Below are positions 7,795-16,527 of a stretch of DNA of 45,773 nucleotides, in pieces (position 1 is the stretch's first letter; each line of letters begins with the position of its first letter). Position numbers and translations under genes: made by a program. The stretch spans positions 1 through 45,773 of the forward strand of contig RZZM01000005.1 in NCBI GenBank assembly GCA_009929845.1. The letters run 5' to 3'. The DNA is from Spartobacteria bacterium (lineage in GTDB: Bacteria > Verrucomicrobiota > Kiritimatiellia > RZYC01). The notes beneath the pieces are model-generated. The model was not told the DNA's origin, did not search any database, and saw only the letters and a program-made list of their open reading frames with translations.

Positions 7795-9864
7795 ATGAAG
7801 CATCCACGAATTGCGCTGTTCGCGGTCATTACCATTGCCTTCGGTACGATAGTCGGCACGTTGGTTGCCGATGATATGAAGGCCTATCTGGACTCGACAG
7901 ATGGCAGCAGCTCATTTGCCATACTGAGCCAGGAAAGCAACGAGTTGATTCGTATTCAGTCGGACGGGCTGGTCGGTATCGGCACAAACAACCCAACGAC
8001 CGAACTGGAGGTGGTCGGGACCGTTTCCGCCACCGCCTTTGCGGGTGATGGCTCATTGATCAGCAACCTGACAGAGACTGATCCGGTCTGGGTGGCCGCC
8101 AGCAACGGAATACAGGCCCAGATAAATACCAAGGCCGAGCAAGACGCGCTCATCGCCGCCTCCAACAGCCTATGGTCGGCCATTCAAACCAAGACCGATC
8201 AGAGTACTTACGCAAGCGGCACCAATGATCTCTGGGCCGACCTGGCGACAAAAGCCGCACAGGCGGATTTTGCAAGTTCCACCGGCGCGCTCTGGAACGC
8301 GCTGTCGTCGGAAACCGCGTTGCGCCAGGGCGCCGACGCATCGCTGAGCAATCTGATCTCAACGCTGGACACCGACAAGCTGGACAGCAGCACATGGACC
8401 GCCGCCGATCCCACCACCAACTACACCAAACGCACCGGCGACACCCTGACGGGCGCCCTCACGGTCAACGCCGGAGGCGATTTGGATTTGATTATTTCGT
8501 CGGCAGGGACCAACGTATTGATCGGGTCTGACGCGGTGGCCACTGAAGGAGGTGTCAGCGTCGGCTACCAGGCGAACGGCGAGTCGTCGGGCACCGCGCT
8601 GGGCATGCTGGCTGCCGGCAATTACAACGCGGTGGCCATTGGCCAGCAGGCCATCGGGCAATATGACGGCGTGGCGGTCGGTTACGGCGCTGATGGCAGC
8701 ATTGAGGGGGTGGCCGTCGGCAAAGGGGCGCTGGGGAGCTACTACTCCATCGCCATCGGACACGAGGCCGAAGCCCTGGGTAACTTTTTCGGCGAATCGC
8801 GTATCGCCATCGGGCATGGGACCACCAACAACCTTGAGGATAATTCTGCGGCTATACGGGGTACGCTCTACCTTGACGGCGGCACCGGTGTGCTCTATCG
8901 GGTTACCCCCGGCGACGGCGCCTGGGTCAATCTTCTTGACGGGTTGGCGACCGGCACCCCGCTCTATGTTGAAAGCGATTCCGTGTGGACCGCGGCGCAG
9001 GCCGCTGGTTTCACCATGGGGGGCGCCCTGGTGATCAACAGCGGCGCGCAGAATACACTGCTTATCCAATCCGGAGGAACGAACATTTCCATCGGCAACG
9101 GGGCCTCCAGCGAACTTTCCGGACTGGCGATAGGATACGGAGCCCAGGGCGTCTACGAAAGTGTCGCGATCGGCTATTCCGCCAACGCCGGCCGCAGCAT
9201 GCCCCCTACGCCGGGGTCCGTGGCCATCGGCCACCGGGCGAATGCCGCGCAGGATTCCGTGGCGATCGGGCGTTATGCCAACGCCGGGGCTTTCGGCTCC
9301 AGTCGCCGCATTGCCATTGGCCCCAGCGTAACCAACCTGGTGAACGAATCCACGGCAGTCCGCGGCACGCTCTATCTCGACGGCGGCACGGGCGTGCTGT
9401 ACCGCTCCTCGTTCGGGACTGGCGCCTGGCAGCCCCTGGTGACCGCGGATGCGGAGATCACCCTCACGGTGCCCTACGAAATCTGCAACAGCAATATCAG
9501 CAATGACTGGAAGAACAACACCAGCGCGGAGGACTGGCAGTGGAACCAGTTCGCGGTGGCCGTAAACGGGACCGACCATACGGCGGACGGGGTCATTGAT
9601 GTTAAACTGCGTATTTACGGCCAGAGCGACAACGGAAGCAGCTTCTATGTCGGTCTGCGCAATGAAACCGACGCCACCTACCCCATCGCGCATGCCCAGA
9701 CGGGGTTGGGGAGCGCGGGCTGGTGGGACAGCGCCTGGACGACCGTGACCAATGCAACGTTAAAGGAATTTCGTGTCAGCGCCTATACCGCCAACGCGTC
9801 CGACTACTATTACATCAAGCGGGCCACCCTCCTTGTCCGGGGAACACGACCCATTCAGGAATAA
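7795..9864 (+). CDS. Surface protein with YadA-head-like repeats
   Basis: 689 aa. Signal peptide 1-25 (MKHPRIALFAVITIAFGTIVGTLVA). Residues 55-95 match the phage-fibre-like module 'GLVGIGTNNPTTELEVVGTV...F.GDGS.ISNL'; 100-210 is an alpha-helical, coiled-coil-like stretch. Then two copies of a module (about 240-380 and 428-548) made of 14-residue 'AxAIGxxAxA' units as in Hep_Hag/YadA heads, each ending in the same 'RGTLYLDGGTGVLYR'. Residues 555-689 form a beta-rich C-terminal domain. No YadA membrane anchor is present, so this is not a classical trimeric autotransporter; trimerisation is inferred from the repeat type. AAGGAG (7780-7785) supports the ATG. Probably co-expressed with the preceding secreted protein. 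Confidence 0.78.
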   Translation: MKHPRIALFAVITIAFGTIVGTLVADDMKAYLDSTDGSSSFAILSQESNELIRIQSDGLVGIGTNNPTTELEVVGTVSATAFAGDGSLISNLTETDPVWVAASNGIQAQINTKAEQDALIAASNSLWSAIQTKTDQSTYASGTNDLWADLATKAAQADFASSTGALWNALSSETALRQGADASLSNLISTLDTDKLDSSTWTAADPTTNYTKRTGDTLTGALTVNAGGDLDLIISSAGTNVLIGSDAVATEGGVSVGYQANGESSGTALGMLAAGNYNAVAIGQQAIGQYDGVAVGYGADGSIEGVAVGKGALGSYYSIAIGHEAEALGNFFGESRIAIGHGTTNNLEDNSAAIRGTLYLDGGTGVLYRVTPGDGAWVNLLDGLATGTPLYVESDSVWTAAQAAGFTMGGALVINSGAQNTLLIQSGGTNISIGNGASSELSGLAIGYGAQGVYESVAIGYSANAGRSMPPTPGSVAIGHRANAAQDSVAIGRYANAGAFGSSRRIAIGPSVTNLVNESTAVRGTLYLDGGTGVLYRSSFGTGAWQPLVTADAEITLTVPYEICNSNISNDWKNNTSAEDWQWNQFAVAVNGTDHTADGVIDVKLRIYGQSDNGSSFYVGLRNETDATYPIAHAQTGLGSAGWWDSAWTTVTNATLKEFRVSAYTANASDYYYIKRATLLVRGTRPIQE

Positions 9865-10028
9865 CTTTTTTTAGAGTAACCAGCCGAAAAATACAGAGAA
9901 TACCCTGCTCTCTACCTATTAAAAAAAAAGCGCAGCGCATAATCCCCTCGCAGGAAGAGGTTCGTTGGAATATTTTTTGTTTTGCTGAACTCTGTCTTCC
10001 GACCTTCTGGGTTGTGGGCGCAGGCAGG

Positions 10029-11729
10029 TCATGTGTGGGACGATGCGCCTGATGCCTGCACCCAGCGTTTGGCGACAACCTCACCAATGGCATATTCGAG
10101 GGTGGCGCGGGAGATGGGCTTGGTGAGATAAGCGTCCATGCCGGCCAGCAGGCAACGTTTATGGTCCCCCTTCATGGCATGGGCTGTAATAGCAATAATG
10201 GGTATACGCGAGCCCAGCCCCTTTCCGGCTTCCCGCTCACGAATGATACGTGTTGCCTCCAAACCATCCATGTGCGGCATCTGCACATCCATCAGGATAA
10301 TATCGTAGCCGCCTTTTTCCCATTCCTCCACAACCTTTCCGCCCGTATCGACGATGGTGATGGTATGACCAGCGCCAGACAGGTAGGCATTAAGCAGGCG
10401 TTGATTGGTCAGGTCATCTTCCGCCAGGAGAATCGTCAGATGGCAACAGACCGGAGAAACACCCGCCTCGAACACGCTGAAGATATCCCCCGCCTCCCCT
10501 TGAAGCGATACACTCCCCTGGGTTGCGGATATGGTGAACTTGAATGTGCTGCCCTTGTTACGTTCACTTTCGACCCATATTCGGCCCCCCATCAACATAA
10601 CAAGCCGCCGGGCGATGGCCAACCCCAGTCCGACACCGCCAAACTGCCGTGTCGACGAGGAATCGGCCTGGTAGAATTCGTCAAATATGTGTTCACACTC
10701 TTCCTGGGACAACCCGACGCCTGTGTCCTCAACACAGAAAAGCAACGGGCACTGCCCCTCTGCCGCCTTCCCGGCGCACATCCCCGTGGGGTCATGCGTC
10801 AGGTGTACGCTAAGGGCAACCGATCCGGCGGGCGTGAACTTGACGGCATTGTTTAAAAGATTCTGGATAACCTGATGAAGACGGCGCCGGTCTCCCGTGA
10901 TCAGGTTGGGCACGGAGGGATCAACATGGACTGATAAAACCAGTTTCTTCTCCCTGGCCGTCAGGCGCATGGACTGCTCGATGTCCCCAAGCAGGCACCG
11001 CAGGTCAAAGGTTTCCCTGTCCAGGGTCAGCTCATCGACCTCAATACGGGCTACATCCAGCACCTCATCAATCAGACTCAGCAAATGCCTGCTTTCGGAG
11101 ATGATGATATCCAGGTCTTCCTGTTGAGCCTGTTGCATGGGGGTTTCTTTAAGCAGTGTCGAAAACCCGATAATGGCATTCAAGGGCGTTCGGATTTCGT
11201 GGCTCATATTGGCAAGGAAGCGGGTTTTGGCCTGGTTGGCCTCCTCCGCCACCTCTTTCGCATACTCCAGGCTCTGCTGGATGCGCTGCCGTTCTTCCAC
11301 TTCCGCCAACGCCTTGTCGCGCATGTCCCGGTACTTCTGCATGTTTTCGTACAGGTCGGATATGTCCTGTATGATAAACAGGGCATCGTACCCAGGGCAG
11401 CCCGAGGCCTGGATGCCCGCCACCTTTGTCTGTATAACACGGGCACGGCCATTGGGTTGCGTCAACGGAAAAAGCAGGGCGTGGAGTTGGGATGAAAGCA
11501 CAATCGGGGTGCCCTGCTTAAACACCTGCGCCAGGCGCATGGTCAGTTGCCGGTCATGCAAGCGAGGAAAAAGCGAGTATATCGGCTGTCCCCACATATC
11601 CCTTGCCGACTGCCCGGTCCACTGTTCCATCGTCCGGTTCCAAAACTGCACCGTGCCGTCTTCGCGCATGACAAAACAACCCACGGGCATCTGTTCCAGA
11701 ATGGCATACTGATTGGCTGTGGTATTCAT
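10029..11729 (-). CDS. Hybrid sensor histidine kinase (PAS-HisKA-HATPase-REC)
   Basis: 566 aa. N-terminal PAS (about 8-125), coiled linker (130-165), HisKA with [19 protein letters not shown] (His177), HATPase with [15 protein letters not shown] and GGVGLGLAI, and receiver domain (about 430-555; Asp481 in LMDVQMP, Lys538). No transmembrane helix, so a cytoplasmic sensor. It is the last gene of a three-gene unit: it starts 9 bp after the CheC-like gene, which in turn overlaps the CheY-like gene. The set suggests a phosphorelay in which the CheC-like protein dephosphorylates the receiver, but no chemoreceptor, CheA or CheW is nearby. Input unknown. Confidence 0.92.
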   Translation of the reverse strand: MNTTANQYAILEQMPVGCFVMREDGTVQFWNRTMEQWTGQSARDMWGQPIYSLFPRLHDRQLTMRLAQVFKQGTPIVLSSQLHALLFPLTQPNGRARVIQTKVAGIQASGCPGYDALFIIQDISDLYENMQKYRDMRDKALAEVEERQRIQQSLEYAKEVAEEANQAKTRFLANMSHEIRTPLNAIIGFSTLLKETPMQQAQQEDLDIIISESRHLLSLIDEVLDVARIEVDELTLDRETFDLRCLLGDIEQSMRLTAREKKLVLSVHVDPSVPNLITGDRRRLHQVIQNLLNNAVKFTPAGSVALSVHLTHDPTGMCAGKAAEGQCPLLFCVEDTGVGLSQEECEHIFDEFYQADSSSTRQFGGVGLGLAIARRLVMLMGGRIWVESERNKGSTFKFTISATQGSVSLQGEAGDIFSVFEAGVSPVCCHLTILLAEDDLTNQRLLNAYLSGAGHTITIVDTGGKVVEEWEKGGYDIILMDVQMPHMDGLEATRIIREREAGKGLGSRIPIIAITAHAMKGDHKRCLLAGMDAYLTKPISRATLEYAIGEVVAKRWVQASGASSHT

Positions 11730-11738
11730 CGTCGCCCG

Positions 11739-12344
11739 TCAATCACGGTCATACTTAGCCTCCGCGCTGTTCAATGCCGCCTTTAGTGTCTCAAAAGATG
11801 AAATCTCAAACACCAGAATGATATTTCCTTCAATCTCCCGCGACTCAACCATGAAATGCGTATCCGCGATTACATAGCGGCCTCCGGTCTGATCCGGCTT
11901 GACCAGATCATCCAGATCACACTCGATATATTCCGGAAATATAAAGGTTAACGGGGCTTCCAGCAGGTTGCCCAAGGTGCCCATGACGCTGTTGAGGAGT
12001 ACATTCCCTATCTCCAGCAAGGTGCTGGAGCGCAAAACATCCATATCCCTGGTGTCTTCCGGATCGCCGGTCAGCAATCGGATCAGGGCCAGGGCGCTGT
12101 CACTGGGAAACGCAAGTATAGCGGTGCCGTCCAGGGCGCCACTGTACCCCAGATGAACCGAAGAAATCTGCTCGTCCGCCAGTTGCGGAAGCTTCGCGCG
12201 TATGGCGGAATAATCCAGCACATGGATCATAGGGACATTCAGGCGGACCCGCGCGCTCACCATGTCGCTCAATACACCGGCGGCTTCGCCAACACCGATG
12301 TTGACCATTTCCATCAAGGTATCCATTTCAGCCTGGTTCATCAT
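11739..12344 (-). CDS. CheC-like phosphatase
   Basis: 201 aa, the length of CheC. The two signature [DS]xxxExxN phosphatase motifs are both intact: DTLMEMVN (Asp8, Glu12, Asn15) and STLLEIGN (Ser107, Glu111, Asn114). In known members these residues remove phosphate from CheY-type receivers. The start codon overlaps the stop of the upstream CheY-like gene (ATGA), indicating coupled translation, and the kinase follows after 9 bp. Likely role: turning off the partner receiver. Both motifs being complete argues against a CheX/FliY variant with one site. Confidence 0.85.
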   Translation of the reverse strand: MMNQAEMDTLMEMVNIGVGEAAGVLSDMVSARVRLNVPMIHVLDYSAIRAKLPQLADEQISSVHLGYSGALDGTAILAFPSDSALALIRLLTGDPEDTRDMDVLRSSTLLEIGNVLLNSVMGTLGNLLEAPLTFIFPEYIECDLDDLVKPDQTGGRYVIADTHFMVESREIEGNIILVFEISSFETLKAALNSAEAKYDRD

Positions 12345-12733
12345 GGCGCCGCATCTCCTTCATCGCCCCCAAGGATACCGGCCACCACTTCCGCCAGGCC
12401 GTTATCAGGCTTAAAAATCTGTGATTTTTTGACAAATCCGGCCGCGCCCAGCGCAAGGCATTGCTGCCGGGTGGCCTCCTGAATATCCGCGGTGATCACA
12501 ATGACCGGGATGGCCGGGGTTATCCCCTTCATCTGTTTAAGGAGTTCAAGCCCGTCCATGTCCTGCATCAGTAAATCGGTGACAACACAATCCGGCGGGT
12601 CCCGGTTTATAGCCTCCAAAGCGCTCTTTGCATTGTCATATTCCACAATTTCATAATCAGAAACCAAGCGCAACGCGTTGACGATGGCCTTTCTTGCATA
12701 CCGCGCATCATCCACAACCAGCAAGCGAGTCAT
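12341..12733 (-). CDS. CheY-like single-domain response regulator
   Basis: 130 aa, receiver domain only: acidic pair Asp8/Asp9, phospho-acceptor Asp53 in VVTDLLMQDMDG, Thr/Ser switch in VIVITAD, conserved Lys in GFVKKS. No DNA-binding or enzymatic output domain, so it must act by protein contact or as a phosphate shuttle or sink. First gene of the regulator/CheC/kinase unit; AAAGAGG sits 6 nt before the ATG and a good promoter lies just upstream. Confidence 0.9.
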   Translation of the reverse strand: MTRLLVVDDARYARKAIVNALRLVSDYEIVEYDNAKSALEAINRDPPDCVVTDLLMQDMDGLELLKQMKGITPAIPVIVITADIQEATRQQCLALGAAGFVKKSQIFKPDNGLAEVVAGILGGDEGDAAP

Positions 12734-12773
12734 ATGAAACCTCTTTCGTCATCAACATGTTTACAACAGTCGA

Positions 12774-12802
12774 AAGATAGTTCGTTTTCGCCGATTGGTC
12801 AA
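12774..12802 (-). promoter_or_regulatory. Sigma70 promoter of CheY/CheC/kinase operon
   Basis: Reading the minus strand: -35 TTGACC (12802-12797), 17-bp spacer, -10 TATCTT (12779-12774). The expected start is near 12767, leaving a leader of about 33 nt with AAAGAGG before the ATG at 12733. Confidence 0.6.
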
Positions 12803-12823
12803 GCTACGCCGGAAGGAAAATGG

Positions 12824-13489
12824 CTAGTCCTTCTTGTCGCGTGTGCTCACATACACCAACAATCCCTCGTCGAAGCCAAGGGTGATGAGTCCATCCTGAA
12901 CCGTATGCCCGGAATCGTCTCCGGGTGATGCCTGGTACTGCCGCTGGCCGGATTCGTTCAGGAGGTCTCGCCAGGTCTGTCCCCGCCGGAATTCACGCGG
13001 TGAACGTGTTATGGCATGCGGTTCTTTCGTCCTGTCGGCGGGATTCAGCCTGCGGACTTCGGTGCGTATCCCGTTTGAAAAGGTATACCCCTGCCCCCGC
13101 CCATAGTAATCCCATTCGTCCAGGCGCTCTGCCATCAACGGATGTTGCGGGTCCAGATATACAAACCGGATCGTGTAGTCATCCGGAATGCCATGCAAGG
13201 TCAGGAGCATGGATTGTTCGTGGCCCAAATCATGGGGCGCGGACCGTTGGACCGTATCAAAGAAAGAAAAGCCCGGCAGACAGGTCTGGCACATCCCCAG
13301 CCAGAAAAGGAACGAAAATGGAAGTGTAACAACAGCCAGCGCTGTCCACAACACCGTATACATCGCCTTGCGTCTTCTGGAATAGTGGGGAGAACACCAC
13401 AGCGCCACCAATCCCAAAGGCAACAGGAAGAGCAACAGGATAACCATCAGGGCCGGATTGTAGTACCATCGTTGCGCATTTCTACTCAT
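12824..13489 (-). CDS. Hypothetical two-span membrane protein
   Basis: 221 aa from the chosen ATG at 13489, which has GAGAGG 9 nt upstream; an earlier in-frame ATG at 13498 is possible. Two hydrophobic helices near residues 11-32 (NPALMVILLLFLLPLGLVALW) and 45-66, then a soluble C-terminal domain of about 150 residues with no motif I recognise. The opening 'WYYNP..MVILLLF..PLGLVALW' resembles short membrane proteins that sit at the end of zinc-ribbon/TM families, but no zinc ribbon is present. It reads towards the CheY-like operon, which has its own promoter. Function unknown. Confidence 0.7.
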   Translation of the reverse strand: MSRNAQRWYYNPALMVILLLFLLPLGLVALWCSPHYSRRRKAMYTVLWTALAVVTLPFSFLFWLGMCQTCLPGFSFFDTVQRSAPHDLGHEQSMLLTLHGIPDDYTIRFVYLDPQHPLMAERLDEWDYYGRGQGYTFSNGIRTEVRRLNPADRTKEPHAITRSPREFRRGQTWRDLLNESGQRQYQASPGDDSGHTVQDGLITLGFDEGLLVYVSTRDKKD

Positions 13490-13657
13490 GCCGCACATCC
13501 TCTCACATCACCCCCGGAAAAGAAAGTCCTGAAAATCAAGGTGGGCTGCGCCCTAAATCGCTCAATTTTGACCCAGAAGTCATACACCTGACGCCTTGCA
13601 TCCCGCCAAAGAAGTCTGTACATTGAGGGGCAGCAAGACAAAACGGAAAGGTTGTTG

Positions 13658-14269
13658 ATGATGAAGTTGCATTATTTTCCGATAAGCATGTGTATGGCGC
13701 TGTCGCTTTCTTGTGCCGCCCCGGCAATCGAGCCGCCGAAGATATCCCTGCCGCCGGGCGTACGCAACAGCATGACCGCCCAGGAAGAAGCATCCATGGA
13801 GGACAAGGACATTCCTTCAAAATGGTTCCAGGGCGCGCGGGGGTACGAAAAGGCCGTTGAGATTCAACAGGAACTTGATGTTTACATGCTGATTTACTTC
13901 GCGCGACCCAACACAAAAAACGAAAAGGGCCTCTGCAAATGGTTTGAAAGCAAGGCGCTGAATACGGTCACCATGCGCCCGGTGCTGCGAAAGGTCGTCA
14001 AGGTGCGTGTCGATTTGCCGGGCAACGCCAAGAACGAAGAGCTGGCGAAAAAATTCTGGGTAAACAAGACACCCGCCCTGTATGTCACGCGTCCGGACGG
14101 CTGGCGCTACAGTGTTAAGGTCTTCGACTGGACCGACAGCAAGCCGGAACTGAAGGACCCCGAAGAAATCGCGACGTATATTGAACAGCAAGTTGCCCAG
14201 CCCACCAAAAAAGGCGAGACCTACCAGCCGCCGGAACAGGACCCCGGCGCGGAATCGCCCGCGCCGTAG
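13658..14269 (+). CDS. Secreted thioredoxin-fold protein lacking CxxC
   Basis: About 203 aa. The frame opens at a TTG (13652), but ATG 13658 (or 13661) follows GGAAAGG at good spacing. Signal peptide MMKLHYFPISMCMALSLSCAAPA. Residues about 60-170 look like a thioredoxin fold: 'VYMLIYFARPN...GLCKWFES' at the active-site position and 'VNKTPALYVTRPDG' as the cis-proline loop. Only one cysteine (GLCKW) is at the active site, so a CxxC disulfide exchange is unlikely. C-terminal tail is proline-rich. It is convergent with the dehydrogenase gene 3 bp away. A periplasmic, possibly chaperone-like role is inference. Confidence 0.72.
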   Translation: MMKLHYFPISMCMALSLSCAAPAIEPPKISLPPGVRNSMTAQEEASMEDKDIPSKWFQGARGYEKAVEIQQELDVYMLIYFARPNTKNEKGLCKWFESKALNTVTMRPVLRKVVKVRVDLPGNAKNEELAKKFWVNKTPALYVTRPDGWRYSVKVFDWTDSKPELKDPEEIATYIEQQVAQPTKKGETYQPPEQDPGAESPAP

Positions 14270-14272
14270 AGG

Positions 14273-15319
14273 CTACCAACATGTGCCGTTTGTTTTTTTG
14301 GTGCAGGCTTTATTGCAGCACTTGTAGCAGATTTCATTGTCCATCCGGGCGCCGTCAAAGAAATCCGCCACGTTGTTCAGGGTGGTTTCGGCAATGTTGG
14401 ACAGGGCCTCGTGCGTAAAAAAGGCCTGGTGGGAGGTGATCAGGACATTGGGAAAGGTCGTCAACCGCGCCAGGACATCGTCACTGACAATCTCGTTGGA
14501 AAAATCCTCGAAAAAGTAGTCTTCCTCTTCCTCGTAAACATCGAGGCCCGCGGCCCCCAGGCGGCGCGCCTTCAGGGCGTCGATCAGCGCGGGCGTGTCA
14601 ATGAGCCCGCCGCGGCCCGTATTAATGATCATGACGTGCGGCTTCATCATCGCAAGCGTTTCGGCATTGATCATGTGGACATTCTCGGGGGTGAGTGGAC
14701 AGTGCAGGGTGATGATGTCGGACTCCCTGTACAGGGTCTCAAGCTCCACATATTCGCACGCGTGCTGTTCCGCAAAGGCCTCATCCCGGTATCGGTCGTA
14801 CACCAGTACCCGCATTCCGAACCCTCGCAGTATTTTGACGGTTTCCCGTCCGATTTTACCGGCGCCGACTACCCCCGCGGTCTTGCCGAACATATCGAAC
14901 CCGAGTAGCCCGTTGATCTGGAAATTGTTGTCCCGTGTCCGGTAATAGGCGCGGTGGGTATTGCGGTTGAGGGTGAGCATGAGGGCCACCGCATGTTCGG
15001 CCACGGCGTGCGGCGAATAGGCGGGTACCCGGAGCACATGGATTTTTCCGAAAATATGTTTAAGATCGATATTGTTGTATCCCGCGCAGCGCATCGCGAT
15101 GATGCCCACGCCGTATTCGACCAGTTTGTCAATGACATCCGCCCCGATCCGGTCGTTCACAAACGCGCATACCGCGTCATGGCCCTGCGCAAGCCCCACC
15201 GTCTTTTCGTTCAGGCGGTTCGGGAAAAAGGTGATATCGAAAAGGAACGTTTCATTCAACCGGTTAAAGAACACCTGATCGTATGGCTTGGCATCGAAAA
15301 AAGCGATTCGTTTATTCAT
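14273..15319 (-). CDS. D-lactate dehydrogenase-like 2-hydroxyacid dehydrogenase
   Basis: 348 aa. Start at 15319 because GGAAGGA lies 6 nt upstream and the product begins MNKRIAFFDAKPYD as in D-LDH. NAD-binding GAGKIG (about 153-158). Catalytic Arg236 (NTGRGGLID), Glu263 (LDVYEEEED) and His297 (TSHQAFFT) are all present. The 'AYSPHAVAEHAVALMLTLNR' and 'YEEEEDYFFEDFS' segments are typical of the fermentative D-lactate dehydrogenase (LdhA) branch. Reaction: pyruvate + NADH to D-lactate. The C terminus carries an unusual cluster of five cysteines (CYKCC, then C339 and C347) that could bind a metal. A good promoter lies just upstream. Confidence 0.88.
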   Translation of the reverse strand: MNKRIAFFDAKPYDQVFFNRLNETFLFDITFFPNRLNEKTVGLAQGHDAVCAFVNDRIGADVIDKLVEYGVGIIAMRCAGYNNIDLKHIFGKIHVLRVPAYSPHAVAEHAVALMLTLNRNTHRAYYRTRDNNFQINGLLGFDMFGKTAGVVGAGKIGRETVKILRGFGMRVLVYDRYRDEAFAEQHACEYVELETLYRESDIITLHCPLTPENVHMINAETLAMMKPHVMIINTGRGGLIDTPALIDALKARRLGAAGLDVYEEEEDYFFEDFSNEIVSDDVLARLTTFPNVLITSHQAFFTHEALSNIAETTLNNVADFFDGARMDNEICYKCCNKACTKKTNGTCW

Positions 15320-15361
15320 GGGTTGTCCTTCCATCTATCGTTTATAAAGGTGATGTGTGGA

Positions 15362-15389
15362 AGTATACATGCAATGCCTTGAATGTCCA
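15362..15389 (-). promoter_or_regulatory. Sigma70 promoter of the D-LDH-like gene
   Basis: On the minus strand: -35 TGGACA (15389-15384), 16-bp spacer, -10 TATACT (15367-15362); each hexamer matches consensus in 5 of 6 positions. Expected start near 15355, about 36 nt before the ATG at 15319. Confidence 0.55.
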
Positions 15390-15400
15390 GTCCCGCCACA

Positions 15401-15907
15401 CTACACGCCGGCACCTCGCTCACGCATAAGCAGTATTTCTTTCCAGGGGGTCCCGGCGCTGAACCCGCCCAGGGCATCACTGGCGGCGACAACCCGGTGG
15501 CAGGGGACAAACAGCGGCAGGGGATTGGCCCCGCAGGCCTGGCCGACGGCGCGGGCCGCCCGCGGGGCGCCAATCATCGCAGCCACCTCGCCATAGGTTG
15601 CCACGGAACCACAGGGAATCGTCATCAGGGCCGCCCAGACTTTTTTACGGAAGACGGTTGCGGCCTGTTCAGCAAGTGGCAGGTCGCACAGGAGCCCCTG
15701 CCCTTCAAGAACCTTCCGAACAAACGGCTCCACCTTCTTCAAGAGGTGCGTGTGTTGTCTGTCCTCAATGTGCCATTCCGCGTCACGGCATTCAAAAGGG
15801 ACGGCGGGCAGGCGCTCAAGACGGGCAAGATGAGAGCTCGCCACACGGTTGGCGCGCACAACTACCTCAATGCGTCCCCACGAGGTATGCAGTATCAGCT
15901 TGTCCAT
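15401..15907 (-). CDS. Methylated-DNA--protein-cysteine methyltransferase
   Basis: 168 aa, typical Ogt/Ada C-terminal length. Suicide repair of O6-alkylguanine. The active-site motif PCHRV (acceptor Cys136) is intact, preceded by the helix-turn-helix/arginine-finger region 'IPCGSVATYGEVAAMIGAPRAARAVGQACGANPLPL' and followed by 'GGFSAG' and 'K..LL..E'. The N-terminal ribonuclease-like domain (about 1-80) is divergent. It starts 28 bp after the preceding membrane-protein gene on the same strand, so it may be the last gene of the LysM operon, although the functions look unrelated. Confidence 0.92.
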   Translation of the reverse strand: MDKLILHTSWGRIEVVVRANRVASSHLARLERLPAVPFECRDAEWHIEDRQHTHLLKKVEPFVRKVLEGQGLLCDLPLAEQAATVFRKKVWAALMTIPCGSVATYGEVAAMIGAPRAARAVGQACGANPLPLFVPCHRVVAASDALGGFSAGTPWKEILLMRERGAGV

Positions 15908-15935
15908 GGTTCCATTCGAGGCCGGATATCACGCG

Positions 15936-16514
15936 TCAAAAAACGCGCAACAGTTTAAGGACAACAAAAATTACAGCGATACTGACAAGGCCGATAAAAA
16001 TCAGCCTGGTTCGCTGAATAGGTCGGGGCGTCCGTTTATACCCGGTCGGCGAAAAACTGCCGGTGGTCAAATAACTGGCCAGTCGATGATCCCGCGACGG
16101 CATACGCGGGACAGAGGGGCGGACCGCCTCCATCGGCTCATCTTCCCGTACTTCCTCCTCCTCGTCTTCATCCCACTCCTCTTTGATGGCGTCCATAGCG
16201 GAAACGGGCGCATTCATCACACGTTTGTCCGACCAACTGAACAGGTCGTGATCCATCCCCCGCTTGGTGTCCTGTGCGTCTTCATCAGGCACAGTCGCCT
16301 CCGCGGAAGACGGCTCTTGAATCGCGCGCGGATTGGGGACGGTTGTCGTGATGCGAGGCGCGCGCGGGGGTTCCGGGCAGGGCGGCGGTGGGGGCCGTTC
16401 CGCCCGCCGGGCCAATCCACGGATATGCGTATCAAGCTGCGCTTTTTCCTTCTCGATGGCCTTGAGACGCCGGTCCAGGATACTGCCGCTTTTCTCTTTA
16501 CGAAACGACTTCAT
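15936..16514 (-). CDS. Acidic/proline-rich protein with C-terminal anchor
   Basis: 192 aa. N-terminal basic coiled-coil-like stretch (KEKSGSILDRRLKAIEKEKAQLDTHI), then a disordered part with a poly-proline run (about 41-52) and an acidic run 'EEWDEDEEEEVREDEP', and one hydrophobic helix at the C terminus (IFIGLVSIAVIFVVLKLL). This fits a tail-anchored inner-membrane protein with most of its mass in the cytoplasm. No family recognised. It follows the coiled-coil membrane protein after 13 bp, so the two are likely made together. Confidence 0.7.
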   Translation of the reverse strand: MKSFRKEKSGSILDRRLKAIEKEKAQLDTHIRGLARRAERPPPPPCPEPPRAPRITTTVPNPRAIQEPSSAEATVPDEDAQDTKRGMDHDLFSWSDKRVMNAPVSAMDAIKEEWDEDEEEEVREDEPMEAVRPSVPRMPSRDHRLASYLTTGSFSPTGYKRTPRPIQRTRLIFIGLVSIAVIFVVLKLLRVF

Positions 16515-16527
16515 GAATACCTTCTGC

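Noticed and set aside
8359-9693. 444-aa frame on the minus strand
   Set aside because: Antisense to the YadA-head-like repeats; its apparent repeats only mirror those of the real gene.
9865-10028. Intrinsic terminator between the surface protein and the kinase
   Set aside because: A T/A run is present (about 9920-9932), but no stable GC stem adjoins it on either strand.
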